A DNA stretch of 64,000 nucleotides from Bacteroidales bacterium (GTDB taxonomy: Bacteria > Bacteroidota > Bacteroidia > Bacteroidales > Muribaculaceae), in the NCBI GenBank assembly GCA_003150235.1, contig QAMW01000025.1:1-64000 (forward strand), read 5' to 3'. The translations under genes were made by a program, and so were the position numbers. The notes beneath the pieces are model-generated. The model was not told where the DNA came from. It saw only the letters and a program-made list of their open reading frames with translations, and searched no databases. Position 1 is the first letter of the stretch, and each line of letters begins with the position of its first letter. Below, piece after piece: positions 40,916 through 53,130 of this stretch.

Positions 40916-43900
40916 TTATAATGTGACTGAAAGTCCGAAGGCGAATGTACGTGACAGAGGATATGAACCGCCCGCTTTCATTTTTGACACCTCAAGGCTC
41001 TCGGGGTCGATTACCTTGGTCATCTTGGTCCAGGTGTGGAGGTTTTCAGCGGTGAAGAATATCCTGAGATTCTGGATATAAATCTTTTTCATGAGACCTG
41101 CGGGGAAGGTATAGCCGATCTGAAGGTTCTTCAATCGCAGATATGAGCCGTCCTGAAGATAACGGGTCTGTGTCTCGCGGTTTTTGTTGGTGAAATAGAG
41201 CGGACGGGCATAATATGCGTCGTAATTTTCACCAAGAAGGCTTGTGTCGTCACGCCAGTAATCGAGATGCTCGTCAAAGAACAGTGATTCCCAACGTCCG
41301 CCTACGGTAGCACCCCAGAAAGCGGCACCTTTCTCTCCGGCACCCTGACCTCCGTAAGCGTTGAAATAGTAGTCGCGCTTGCCGACGCCCTGGAAGAATG
41401 CCGATACATCTATACCTTTCCACTGGGCATAAAGATTGAATCCTATCCTGTAGCGGGGCGATGAATTACCGATGACCTTGAGGTCGCCTTGCTCGTAAAC
41501 GGTGCTCTGCTTGTGAATCTTGCCGTCACCGTCACTGTCGACATACATGATGTCGCCTGCCTGCCACAGACCGCCGCTAAGCTCGCTTTGGTCGACATTG
41601 GCAAGATGGGCATCCATCTCTTCCTGAGTGCGGGCGATGCCCTTTGTCTCCAAGCCCCATATCTCACCGGTGTACCTGCCTGCGATATATTTGTTCAGGT
41701 TACCTTCGCGGTTAGGATAATCGGTGATTTTCGTACGGTCGTCGGAAAGGTTGAAACGCACGTCGTAGTTGAAATCGCCTATCACCTGACGCCATCCCAG
41801 GGTAAGCTCCCATCCTGATGTACGCATCGACAACAGATTCTGGGCAGGGGGAGTAGTACCGAGTGTGGCGGGGAGTGACACGCCCGGGCCTACCATGTCT
41901 TTATTGTCGCGCCAGAAGTAGTCAAACGATGCCGTCAGGCGGTTGTTGAGCGCAGCCACGTCGATACCGAGGTTGGTATTGCGGATTTTCTCCCATGTAA
42001 GCGATGTCGAGATAAGTCCGGGAAACCAGGCGATATTGGACTGTTCGCCATCCACAAGCCACGGGCTTCCTGACGACTTAAGTCCCATCACGCGGTAAGT
42101 CGGATACCAGTTGTTAGTGTTCTGATTGGCGAGCTGACCGTAGGAGCCGCGAATCTTAAGCATGTCGACATACTCTCTTGCAGGCTCGAAGAAATTTTCC
42201 TGGGCGATATTCCATCCTGCCGATACCGAGGGCGACCATACCCAGCGGCTTCCGCGGCGGAAACGCGATGTGCCGTCGTAACGGAGGTTGACCTCAAGCA
42301 GATAACGGTTCATGTAATCGTAATTTATACGACCGAAAAAGCCGACTGTACGCCAGGTCTGGTATTGACCGCCGAGAGAATAATCGGTCTTGCTGTTGGT
42401 AAGGTCAAGCACCGGCAACAGCGATGTGGTGACATCGTTACGGCTGCCGTTGACAAAGCGGTCCTTGAAATTTTCAATCTGTGTACCGAGGAGGAACGTG
42501 AAATTGTGTTTCTCGTTCAACGACAGGAAGTAGTTGGTGAAAATATTTGCATTAAGATATGTAGACCTGTAGGCATACTCGCTCACGTATGATGTGGTAC
42601 GTGAATAGTAAGTGGGGACATGCACCTTGTCGGGGTCTACCGCATCATGGGCATACACGGGGAAGCCGTCTTCATGAGTCCAGTTGCTGTTTATACGTGA
42701 ATTGAACTCTCCCACTATGTTCCAGTTGGTTATCGGGGTGATTGTCACCTGGAACTGATTGGTGAACACATCGTTCTGCTCCTTGTGACGGCCACCGTTT
42801 TCAAGAGCTTCTATATAGTTGAAGTCGGAAGCGAGATAACCGTTGGGGTCATACTTCGGCGCAATCGAGATGGCACGGCGCATGAGGTTGTCATAAAATC
42901 CGCCGCTCATGGTAGTGGCGCGGTCATAATCGGTACGGTTCCAGCGGCTTGTAAAACCGATTTTCAACCATTTGTAGGGCTGTGCATTTATTTTTCCCAT
43001 CAAAGAGAATCTCTGGAAATCATCTTCACCGTAGCGCATGAAACCGCCCATATCCATCCAGTTACCGGAGATGTAATAGTCAATCTTTTCATTTCCTCCG
43101 TTCATGGTAAGGTTATGTTCCTGGGAAAATGCTGTCTTACGGTAGTATTCATCCATCCAGTCGGTATTGGCATATACGCCCATAAGCTCGCTGTCGCCCC
43201 AGATAGAATGACCGTCTTCCCAGTGATAACCGTCGGCAACGACATCGCTTTCGCCGGTATAGTACTGACGCACTTTCTCTACATACTCGTCGTCGAAAGT
43301 GAAAGAGCCGGGAGAAGTGTAACGCTGCACATCGTTAAGGTAATTAACAAGGTGCCAGGAATCCATCTGATTGGCGATTTTCAAAGGCTGGCTGAAACGG
43401 AAACTGTTGTCGTAACGTATCTGGGTCTTTCCCTTGGAGCCTGACTTTGTGGTAACGAGAATCACACCGAAAGGCGCGCGTGAACCGTAAATTGAAGATG
43501 AGGCGGCATCCTTCAGCACCGATATATTTTCGATATCCTGAGGATTAAGGGAATTAAGGTCGCCCTCCATACCGTCGATAAGGATAAGCGGGCTTCCGCT
43601 TGAACCTTCGCCGATAGTGGCTGTACCACGTATATTAATACCCTTGCTGGCGTTAAGCTCACCGCCTGAACTTGAGTTGGAAATATTAAGACCGGGGATT
43701 ATACCCTGAAGTGCCGTAACGGCATCAGACACCGGGCGTTCGGCGATATCCTTGCCCGAGGCGGTACCCACCGCACCGGTAAGATTAACCTTCTTCTGTG
43801 TAGCGAAACCTACCACAACCACTTCGTCAAGACTGATATTACTGTCTTCAAGCCTGATATCCATCGGCGTGGATGTAGCTTTTACTTCCTGCGTGGTACA

Positions 43901-44194
43901 TCCTACATAAGAGATTACCAGGGTCGATCCTGCAGGCACGGTAAATGAAAATCTTCCGTCAATATCGGTAGATGTGCCGGTACTGGTTCCTTTTACAAGA
44001 ATTGTGGCTCCGATCACAGGCTCTCCGTCTGATCCGGTCACTTCTCCTGTGGCGGTGATGGTATTAGCCTGGACAGGCGCCGGGGCAACCGCCCCTGCCG
44101 GCTCTGCAAACGCCGTACCTGTCATGGTCAATCCCCCGAGTACGAGTAGCAGCCTTGCCGCCCAACGTATTTTCCACGATTGTTTAGGGTTCAT
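40916..44194 (-). CDS. SusC-like TonB-dependent transporter (galactan PUL)
   Basis: The 1,092-aa outer-membrane importer has a signal peptide, a carboxypeptidase-regulatory-like domain (about 47-120: GEVTGSDGEPVIGATILVKG), a TonB-box-like DEVVVVGFA, the plug (NIRGTATIGEGSSGSPLILI, then VLKDAASSSIYGSRAPFGVI) and a beta-barrel ending in FAFGLSVTL. It imports oligosaccharides released at the surface by GH16. It is the first gene of the leftward operon. Upstream are a promoter at 44290-44319 and a pair of 13-bp direct repeats that may be the binding site of the divergent regulator. Confidence 0.97.
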   Translation of the reverse strand: MNPKQSWKIRWAARLLLVLGGLTMTGTAFAEPAGAVAPAPVQANTITATGEVTGSDGEPVIGATILVKGTSTGTSTDIDGRFSFTVPAGSTLVISYVGCTTQEVKATSTPMDIRLEDSNISLDEVVVVGFATQKKVNLTGAVGTASGKDIAERPVSDAVTALQGIIPGLNISNSSSGGELNASKGINIRGTATIGEGSSGSPLILIDGMEGDLNSLNPQDIENISVLKDAASSSIYGSRAPFGVILVTTKSGSKGKTQIRYDNSFRFSQPLKIANQMDSWHLVNYLNDVQRYTSPGSFTFDDEYVEKVRQYYTGESDVVADGYHWEDGHSIWGDSELMGVYANTDWMDEYYRKTAFSQEHNLTMNGGNEKIDYYISGNWMDMGGFMRYGEDDFQRFSLMGKINAQPYKWLKIGFTSRWNRTDYDRATTMSGGFYDNLMRRAISIAPKYDPNGYLASDFNYIEALENGGRHKEQNDVFTNQFQVTITPITNWNIVGEFNSRINSNWTHEDGFPVYAHDAVDPDKVHVPTYYSRTTSYVSEYAYRSTYLNANIFTNYFLSLNEKHNFTFLLGTQIENFKDRFVNGSRNDVTTSLLPVLDLTNSKTDYSLGGQYQTWRTVGFFGRINYDYMNRYLLEVNLRYDGTSRFRRGSRWVWSPSVSAGWNIAQENFFEPAREYVDMLKIRGSYGQLANQNTNNWYPTYRVMGLKSSGSPWLVDGEQSNIAWFPGLISTSLTWEKIRNTNLGIDVAALNNRLTASFDYFWRDNKDMVGPGVSLPATLGTTPPAQNLLSMRTSGWELTLGWRQVIGDFNYDVRFNLSDDRTKITDYPNREGNLNKYIAGRYTGEIWGLETKGIARTQEEMDAHLANVDQSELSGGLWQAGDIMYVDSDGDGKIHKQSTVYEQGDLKVIGNSSPRYRIGFNLYAQWKGIDVSAFFQGVGKRDYYFNAYGGQGAGEKGAAFWGATVGGRWESLFFDEHLDYWRDDTSLLGENYDAYYARPLYFTNKNRETQTRYLQDGSYLRLKNLQIGYTFPAGLMKKIYIQNLRIFFTAENLHTWTKMTKVIDPESLEVSKMKAGGSYPLSRTFAFGLSVTL

Positions 44195-44289
44195 TGTGTG
44201 ATTTATTTGTTTTTGGTTTATTAATGTGTCAATGGCATTCTTTTGCGACGGTAATCAACATCGCCGGTTGTGTCCTTAACTACACGATG

Positions 44290-44319
44290 CAAAAATAGAT
44301 TGTTGTCGCTGTATGCAAG
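44290..44319 (-). promoter_or_regulatory. Promoter of the galactan PUL susC operon
   Basis: On the - strand CTTG (44319-44316), an 18-base spacer, then TATTTTTG (44297-44290). The -33 box is imperfect, as expected for an activator-dependent promoter. It leaves a leader of about 90 bases. Apart from this and the direct repeats, 44195-44521 shows nothing else. Confidence 0.6.
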
Positions 44320-44402
44320 AGTAATTTTTCAGTCAAAAAAGGAGGGATAAATCGTATTTATCGAATAAATCTGTCGCATGTACCGTCAAAATTTCGCAAA
44401 TA

Positions 44403-44461
44403 CGAAAAACACCCCTCTTATATACGAAAATACGGTCATCGAAAATAGCGAAAAACACCCC
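44403..44461. promoter_or_regulatory. Direct repeats, candidate site for the hybrid two-component regulator
   Basis: CGAAAAACACCCC occurs at 44403-44415 and 44449-44461, 46 bp apart, with further CGAAAA motifs between. The right copy covers the -33 position of the regulator's own weak promoter (TAATTTTG at 44480-44487). The pair is about 85-140 bp upstream of the susC -33 box. Confidence 0.55.
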
Positions 44462-44521
44462 GTTTCTATAAGTATTTACTAATTTTGCCTTCATTAATAG
44501 AAATGACACTCATTTTTCAGA

Positions 44522-47500
44522 ATGTCATCAAACTCAACCAAATCGAATAATATGCCATACCGGATGACACAGAAACGAATTCTTTCCATTTTAATATTCG
44601 TATTCCTATTGACGGGAGGAGCTTCGGCGATTCCGCAGCCAAGCACAGCCCACATCAAGGTACTGACCATGAATGAGGGACTACCCGACAATTCCGTGAA
44701 TGACCTTGCTGAAGATAAGTACGGATTCATCTGGATTGCGACATGGAACGGACTGGCGCGTTACGACGGCAAATATGTGACCACCTACCGTCATCATGAA
44801 AATATGGAAGGGAGCCTTTCCAATAATATGGTGAGGAGCATAAAACCGGATGACAGCGGACTCTGGGTAGGTAGCGACGCCGGACTGGATTTCTTCCGTT
44901 ATCTTGACTGCTCTTTTCATCCGGCATATTATGTAACCGATGGAGATGATTCAGAAAATCTCCTTAACAAACGAGTAAGCCGCATATTAAAGCACGGAGA
45001 AGATATTTTTGTGATTAACGGCAACGGGGAGTTGCTGCGACTTGACTATACGGATTCCGAAAACGGCGATTTCCGACCGGTATTCCGGACATTGCCGAAA
45101 CCTGCAAACCGCAATTATGCCGATGTGTCAGGTTTCTGTGACGACCGGCTTCTCGTACTCTCCAACGACGGAATCATCATTCTTTCGGGCAACGGCGAAC
45201 AAGAGTTGTATCACAACGCCTTGACATATAATTATGACCCCAACCTGAACCTGTTTTTTGACAGCAGGCAGATGACAGTTACAATAGGCGGAGGCATCGG
45301 CTCCGAGACACAGGAATTTTTTATCGACAGAAACGGCAAAATGTCAGTCAGCCAACATTCGGAGCCATACTCCAACCTCATGAGCATGACACAAGACGGC
45401 AACAATATTTATTATGGCACCGATGGCAACGGCTTGTTTATAAACGACGGTGAGAAAATAATTCAGTTCTTACCCGATAACTCATCGCTCCCGTGTGACG
45501 CCATATACAAGGTGTTCACCGACAGCAATCATAACGTATGGATAGGCAGCTACCGGCACGGAGTCTTCATGCTGTCACATAATCTGAACTCTTACAGCAT
45601 CATGGATAAACATTCCGGGATGCTTTGCTACGACATCGTGACTGCGGTGATTCCCGACGGCGACACAATGTATCTCGGACTTGACGGAGGCGGCCTGGAA
45701 ATATTGGATACCAAGACAGGAAAATACCGGCAATTCAACAAGAAAAACTCTCAGCTTCCAGCCGACAACGTGGTTTCGATTGTAAAAGAGGGCAATACAT
45801 TATGGGCGGCTGTGTACGGCACAGGATTGGTGGAATGTGACCCATCTACCGGCAGATTCCAGACTTACAAGGCAGACAAACAATTTGAGCCGGGCAACAA
45901 ACTATGGGTGATTGCCGACGGAGGCGACAACAATCTGTGGGTCGGAGGCAACTCCCTGAGCGTATTCAACAAACACACCCATGAATTCACGGTCATCGAG
46001 GGCACTGAAAAATCCGATGTACTATCCATGGCTATCGATGACAACAATGTCATCGTATCGACCCGTTGGAGCGGCATATTGCAGGTTGACCGCCGTAACC
46101 TTGCCTTGGCGGAACGTCACGGCAACAGTCCGACAAAGGGAGGCATCCGTCTTCCCGGCAGGCGCATACCGTTTGTATTCGTTGATTCCCGTCATAATTT
46201 ATGGGCCGACATAGACAACACCATGCTATGTAAAATTGACCTTGAGAAAAAAGCCGTTATCAAGACTTACCGTCACCGTTCGGGAGAAACCGGTGTGCAA
46301 GTTTTGTCAATGGCAGAAGACCCCAATGGCAATCTGCTCATAGGCACCAACCGGGGACTCCTCCGGTATGTCAGGGAAAAAGATGTGATTATGCCACTGA
46401 ATGATGAACGCATGCCCCGGATGTTCACGTTCAATGCCTCAGCGAAAGATGCCACGACAGCCTATTTCGGTACAACGTCGGGACTTCTGTGCTACCCCTT
46501 CGAGCAACCCCGGGGAAATAAGAAAATATACTCCCCCATTTTTACCGGACTTGAAGTATTCAGCAACGGCGGGACCTCAATCCCTCTATTCAGTAAGGGG
46601 GACAGCATTATCGAACTTGACAATTCCCAAAACTACTTCAAAGTCAACTTTACCGTGCCGGAAATGTCAAACCCCGAACAGATTAAGTTTGAGTGCAAGC
46701 TTGAAGGATTTGACGACGGATGGCGCGATGTGACGGAAACGCGTTCCGCCACCTACACCTATGTACCTACCGGAACCTATCACCTCCAGATACGTCATAC
46801 GATGCCCGACGGCAGCTGGAGTGAAATATGCACCCTGGACATAAAGGTATCTCCCCCGTGGTATGCCTCAACCATATTCATATTTATATGGATATTGCTT
46901 AGCATTGTCATTGTCGCGCTGATATGGCTCTTCTGGCGTAAATATGACAAAAACCGCGAAAAAACCGCACTTGCCGAACTTGAAAGAGACTCGGCAAACA
47001 GGCTGAATGAGGCAAAACTCGATTTTTACGCCAATATCACCCATGAACTCCGCACACCGTGCTTCCTCATCTCGGCACAGATTGAAGAGATGTATGACTC
47101 AGGACGGCAATCAATCTCTGTCAACAATCTTGGCGGAATCTACCGTAACTCGGCGAAGCTGAATAAACTGATAAGCCATATCATAGATTTCCGGAAAACC
47201 GACACCGGGCATCTCGCCCTCAATGCGCGACATATCGACCTGACAGCATTGCTGGGCGAACTGTCGGAAGACTACGTGCAACTATGCCGTCAGAAATCAC
47301 TGACATTCAACTTCATACATAGGGGGGGAACGCCCGTTATTGCCGAAGTTGACCCCGACAAGGTAGAGCTGATTGTGACCAATCTCATATCCAATGCATA
47401 TAAATACACCCCCAAAGGAGGATATGTCAACCTGGAGCTTAACGATACCGATGAAATGGTCGAAATACGTGTAGTCGACAACGGTATCGGCATCATGGAA

Positions 47501-48550
47501 AAACTGCATACCACCATTTTTGAACCGTTTACCCGGACTGAACGCGGGCAGAAAGTGAGCAGCGGCGACGGCATAGGGCTTGCGTTTGTAAAAGAGCTTG
47601 TAGAGCTGCATCAAGGCACAATTACAGTCGACAGCAAGATTAACGAAGGATCATGTTTCACGGTAAGCTTTCCGAAACACCGGCAATATCTTCCGGAAGT
47701 CAGTGCCGCAAGTGTCGTACCGGAAACATCTGCCCACAAAACCGAACTGTTCAAGAACGAGAATCCGGAAACGGCGGAGTCCGCCCGCATTTCCGACCCT
47801 ACAGCCACCCGATCCATTCTTCTGATTGATGACAATCCTGATGTACTGTCGGTATTGGCAAAAGCTTTTGAAAACAAATACAAGGTGACCGAAATGAGCG
47901 ATGCCCGTGCTGCAGTCGAGCTGGCACGTAAAGGAGGGTTTGATGTCGTGATTACCGACCTTATGATGCCTGATTACGACGGCCATCAGGTACTGAAAGA
48001 CCTGAAAGGCGACAAGCGCACACGCGACATAAAAATCGTGATATTCTCGGCATTGACATCCGAGAGCGACATGCTCAAGGCATTAGACGAGGGTGCCGAT
48101 GCCTATATGACCAAACCTATTCCTCTCAAGGTGTTGGTAAGGCAGGTTGAGCGCCTGTTTGAACAAGATAATACCGAATCGTCCATTTCCGGTTCGTCGG
48201 CAGGCAATTATAATAGGGAAGAACAAAAATTCCTGCTCGAATGTCGAAAAATTATCAATGAGTGCATGACCGATGAAGATTTTGGAATCGGAATGCTTGC
48301 CCAACGGCTGTCAATGAGTCATTCGGCACTTTATAAAAAGATTAAAAGCATGACAGGAATGTCTATAATCGATTTTATAAACGAATACCGCATCTACAAG
48401 GCGGTGCAGCTGTTTAAAGACGGCAACACCAACGTACAGGCTGTCGCTGAAATGTGTGGATTTCATGATGTAAAAACCTTCCGCGAAACATTCAAGCGCA
48501 AAATGCAGATGCCTCCGAAGCAATACATGATAAAACTTCAGGAAAAATAA
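44522..48550 (+). CDS. Hybrid two-component system regulator (HTCS)
   Basis: The 1,342-aa one-protein sensor and regulator has a signal/anchor (RILSILIFVFLLTGGASA), a periplasmic double propeller of Reg_prop repeats (YGFIWIATWNGLARYDG and many more, to about 680), a Y_Y_Y domain, and a membrane helix at about 782-804. HisKA with phospho-acceptor His near 841 (THELRTP), HATPase (VDNGIGIM, GDGIGLAF), a receiver with Asp near 1146 (DVVITDLMMPDYDG) and an AraC-type HTH at the end complete it. It senses a specific oligosaccharide and activates the divergent PUL. Met11 or Met15 may be the true start; both keep the signal. Confidence 0.95.
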   Translation: MSSNSTKSNNMPYRMTQKRILSILIFVFLLTGGASAIPQPSTAHIKVLTMNEGLPDNSVNDLAEDKYGFIWIATWNGLARYDGKYVTTYRHHENMEGSLSNNMVRSIKPDDSGLWVGSDAGLDFFRYLDCSFHPAYYVTDGDDSENLLNKRVSRILKHGEDIFVINGNGELLRLDYTDSENGDFRPVFRTLPKPANRNYADVSGFCDDRLLVLSNDGIIILSGNGEQELYHNALTYNYDPNLNLFFDSRQMTVTIGGGIGSETQEFFIDRNGKMSVSQHSEPYSNLMSMTQDGNNIYYGTDGNGLFINDGEKIIQFLPDNSSLPCDAIYKVFTDSNHNVWIGSYRHGVFMLSHNLNSYSIMDKHSGMLCYDIVTAVIPDGDTMYLGLDGGGLEILDTKTGKYRQFNKKNSQLPADNVVSIVKEGNTLWAAVYGTGLVECDPSTGRFQTYKADKQFEPGNKLWVIADGGDNNLWVGGNSLSVFNKHTHEFTVIEGTEKSDVLSMAIDDNNVIVSTRWSGILQVDRRNLALAERHGNSPTKGGIRLPGRRIPFVFVDSRHNLWADIDNTMLCKIDLEKKAVIKTYRHRSGETGVQVLSMAEDPNGNLLIGTNRGLLRYVREKDVIMPLNDERMPRMFTFNASAKDATTAYFGTTSGLLCYPFEQPRGNKKIYSPIFTGLEVFSNGGTSIPLFSKGDSIIELDNSQNYFKVNFTVPEMSNPEQIKFECKLEGFDDGWRDVTETRSATYTYVPTGTYHLQIRHTMPDGSWSEICTLDIKVSPPWYASTIFIFIWILLSIVIVALIWLFWRKYDKNREKTALAELERDSANRLNEAKLDFYANITHELRTPCFLISAQIEEMYDSGRQSISVNNLGGIYRNSAKLNKLISHIIDFRKTDTGHLALNARHIDLTALLGELSEDYVQLCRQKSLTFNFIHRGGTPVIAEVDPDKVELIVTNLISNAYKYTPKGGYVNLELNDTDEMVEIRVVDNGIGIMEKLHTTIFEPFTRTERGQKVSSGDGIGLAFVKELVELHQGTITVDSKINEGSCFTVSFPKHRQYLPEVSAASVVPETSAHKTELFKNENPETAESARISDPTATRSILLIDDNPDVLSVLAKAFENKYKVTEMSDARAAVELARKGGFDVVITDLMMPDYDGHQVLKDLKGDKRTRDIKIVIFSALTSESDMLKALDEGADAYMTKPIPLKVLVRQVERLFEQDNTESSISGSSAGNYNREEQKFLLECRKIINECMTDEDFGIGMLAQRLSMSHSALYKKIKSMTGMSIIDFINEYRIYKAVQLFKDGNTNVQAVAEMCGFHDVKTFRETFKRKMQMPPKQYMIKLQEK

Positions 48551-48594
48551 GATTATGTGCCTCCTTATTTGTAATAGATTTTAAAATAAGAAAA

Positions 48595-48624
48595 GAGGGT
48601 GCATCAGAATTTTGATACACCCTC
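48595..48624. terminator. Bidirectional terminator between HTCS and the alpha-glucan PUL
   Basis: GAGGGTG-C-ATCA (48595-48606) pairs with TGAT-A-CACCCTC (48613-48624). A T-rich tract follows on the - side and CTTTTTT lies a little further on the + side. It serves two convergent units. Confidence 0.75.
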
Positions 48625-48657
48625 CTGCACAATCTTTTTTATCTTTACCTATGGAAA

Positions 48658-49545
48658 CTATTTGCGTAGGATTACTTTTTCAGTTTTTGAACCTTTCTTA
48701 CAGATGAATATGCCGTTGACCGGATTTTCAACTTTAACGCCGGTAAGCGTGTAGTATTCAGCCTCGCAATCATCATTTGACATCACTGACTCAATTCCTA
48801 CGGTGCCTTTCTTTGTTATTGAAATCGTATTATCTTTTACATCTACGGTGACGGTGTAAGTTCCTGCCTCCTCAATAGCCCACTGGAGGTCACCTTCCTG
48901 ATTCAAAGCGATTTTACCGCTATTGTCGGCATCGCGGAAATACCAGTATTCAGGATTCCAGCTGCAGGCTCCTTTGAGAGCAGTGGCTATTTTAAACGTG
49001 CCCTTCACCAGGTCAATCCCCGAGGCTGTAAGCACACATGGATTATCTTTCTCCTGATATAGCGGAGTGCCGTTCATCACGTCCCATCCGCCGGGAGTAG
49101 CGTCACCGACAAGGAACAAAGAGCAGAGTGTCACAGGTGATTCTTGATATGCCGACTTTTCTATCGTGGCGAGGAGAGATTCCGTGTCGACGGTTATGTA
49201 ATAATTGGCGTCTTCCGCTACCTGGATTTTACCGTAGCCGGTGTCGTCAGTACCTTTTGCAAGAGTGATTTTACCATCGTTCAAAGCAGCATCGGGAGCG
49301 GCGCCATATTCCTCATTGCCCCACTCGGGAACTGTCATAAACTTGAAATCCTGTCCACCCTTGAGAAAAACCGTACCGGTGAAAAGCGTGTTGTCATCGG
49401 GGAGCGACAACAAAGCGGTAGCCTTGTCGGTATCCCAACCATAAGGGAGAGCCTCACCAATGAGCCATAGCCTGTCGGCATTAGCGGCGTTGCCACACAC
49501 TGCGGCGAGCGCGCATAACATTGCGAATTGTTTAAACTGTTGCAT
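48658..49545 (-). CDS. SusE/SusF-like glycan-binding protein with sorting-like tail
   Basis: The 295-aa protein has a signal peptide (no lipobox Cys at the proper site, cleavage near ANA-D) and two tandem Ig-like starch-binding units: LWLIGEALPYGWDTDKATAL and LFLVGDATPGGWDVMNGTPL. It ends with YYTLTGVKVENPVNGIFICK and KVILRK, the Por-type-like tail also seen in the first PUL. It probably binds alpha-glucan. Last gene of the leftward operon, it follows GH97 by 20 bp and precedes the terminator. Confidence 0.8.
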   Translation of the reverse strand: MQQFKQFAMLCALAAVCGNAANADRLWLIGEALPYGWDTDKATALLSLPDDNTLFTGTVFLKGGQDFKFMTVPEWGNEEYGAAPDAALNDGKITLAKGTDDTGYGKIQVAEDANYYITVDTESLLATIEKSAYQESPVTLCSLFLVGDATPGGWDVMNGTPLYQEKDNPCVLTASGIDLVKGTFKIATALKGACSWNPEYWYFRDADNSGKIALNQEGDLQWAIEEAGTYTVTVDVKDNTISITKKGTVGIESVMSNDDCEAEYYTLTGVKVENPVNGIFICKKGSKTEKVILRK

Positions 49546-49566
49546 GATTTTAATGAAAAATGAGAA

Positions 49567-51699
<2,133 letters not shown>

Positions 51700-53118
51700 T
51701 TATTTTGACAATCTTACTATCTTACATCCATGAGCTGCAACAGTAGCCGATATTGAAGTTACGCTTCCCTCATCGGCATGACGCCACAGGTCACGCATTT
51801 TCCATTCACCGCTTATCCCCAGGTCGGAGAGCGCGAGCGAGTAAGAACGGGAACTATCATCGCGGTTGAACAATCCTACAACATAATCGCCGTTTGACAT
51901 CTGTCCATACCATACCTCATTGTTCTTGTCGCCAAGCTTGTCGCTCAACGGACGACCGACAAACCTGTCCTTATTGAGTTCAAGGAGTTCGGTATTGGTG
52001 TAGAACTTGACATTATCACCGATTGTATTGTACTGGTCGGCAACTGTCACGGGACCGCCCGCCATAAGCTGAAGTGACACTACTGTCTCGCGCTCGGCAT
52101 CGGTCTCAAATGTGTTCAGGCGTATAAAATCACCGTCAAGAATCACCTTTTCACGACCGGAGATATGTGACCAGTAAGTAAAGCCGTCAAACATGTTCAT
52201 GCAGTTGGGCCAGGTGGTGTATGACTTTCCCTTGTCCTGCGCAGAGCAATGCCACCATCCTCCACCGGCGGTATCACACACGATTCTCACCATGTTGCCG
52301 TATTTTGCCTCGACCTCGGCATCATTGTAAAGATGCGGCATCACAAGAGAAGTGAATATGCCGTACTTTTTTGCCGACTCGGCGATATAAGAAAGCGCCC
52401 TTGCGTAAGACTCTCTCCCATATCCGTGACCTACGATACCGATATTGCGGTCTTTACCATCCTCATACCATGAAAGGAAGTCCATGCGTATGTAATCTAT
52501 ACCGAGGTCATGATAATGCTTGAAAAAGCCGTCGATAAACTCCTTGGTGCCGGGATTCTCGGCGACAGCCCAGTTAAACCACATGTTTTCAGCGGTAGGA
52601 TTCATGATGTTGCCGCTATGGTCGTAATACAGCTGGCCGAAAGTATAGTCGGTACCTTCGATTTTTGTCTCGTTCGGGCCATGAATCCACAGAGGGTTGT
52701 CATACACGCCCACCTTCAATCCTTTCGCCTTGCACTTTGCGACAAGATCTTTAAGCGACATAGAGCCGTAATGGGTCATATAGCCCGTGGCATCGTTGGC
52801 AAGCATGGGGATAAAACCGTCGGTACACACCATGTCGTAGCCGTAAGGCTTCAGGTCGGTGGCAACCCAGTCGATTATCTTATCCCATTCCTCGGGGGTT
52901 ATATCCATATCCTCGTTTGCCACACCATTTTGGTTCTGCTCATAGCAATATTCATACACGCTCCAGTATAAGGGAGCCTTATAGGAATGTATGCCCTCAA
53001 CCACCGGCAACTCCGGAAGCTCGAACTTAGGAGGATAACGCATCTCTATCTCATCGCTACATGAGCCTAAAAGCATAGAGGCTGTCAAAGCAACTGATAA
53101 TATTGTCATTTTATTCAT
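51700..53118 (-). CDS. GH27-like (clan GH-D) glycoside hydrolase lipoprotein
   Basis: The 472-aa protein has a lipoprotein signal with Cys20 (LLGSC), so it is probably surface-exposed. A TIM barrel follows: YGYDMVCTDGFIPML, AKCKAKGLKVGVYDNPLW, DLGIDYIRMDFLSWY with the likely nucleophile Asp, and VRIVCDTAGGGWWHC with the likely acid/base. A C-terminal beta domain (YVVGLFNRDDSSRSYSLALS) resembles that of alpha-galactosidases. GH27 includes alpha-galactosidases and isomaltodextranase. Between a SusB-like GH97 and SusE/F-like proteins, an alpha-1,6-glucan activity is as likely as alpha-galactosidase. The Lys that usually precedes the nucleophile is Arg-Met here. Confidence 0.75.
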   Translation of the reverse strand: MNKMTILSVALTASMLLGSCSDEIEMRYPPKFELPELPVVEGIHSYKAPLYWSVYEYCYEQNQNGVANEDMDITPEEWDKIIDWVATDLKPYGYDMVCTDGFIPMLANDATGYMTHYGSMSLKDLVAKCKAKGLKVGVYDNPLWIHGPNETKIEGTDYTFGQLYYDHSGNIMNPTAENMWFNWAVAENPGTKEFIDGFFKHYHDLGIDYIRMDFLSWYEDGKDRNIGIVGHGYGRESYARALSYIAESAKKYGIFTSLVMPHLYNDAEVEAKYGNMVRIVCDTAGGGWWHCSAQDKGKSYTTWPNCMNMFDGFTYWSHISGREKVILDGDFIRLNTFETDAERETVVSLQLMAGGPVTVADQYNTIGDNVKFYTNTELLELNKDRFVGRPLSDKLGDKNNEVWYGQMSNGDYVVGLFNRDDSSRSYSLALSDLGISGEWKMRDLWRHADEGSVTSISATVAAHGCKIVRLSK

Positions 53119-53130
53119 TTTATCGAGATA

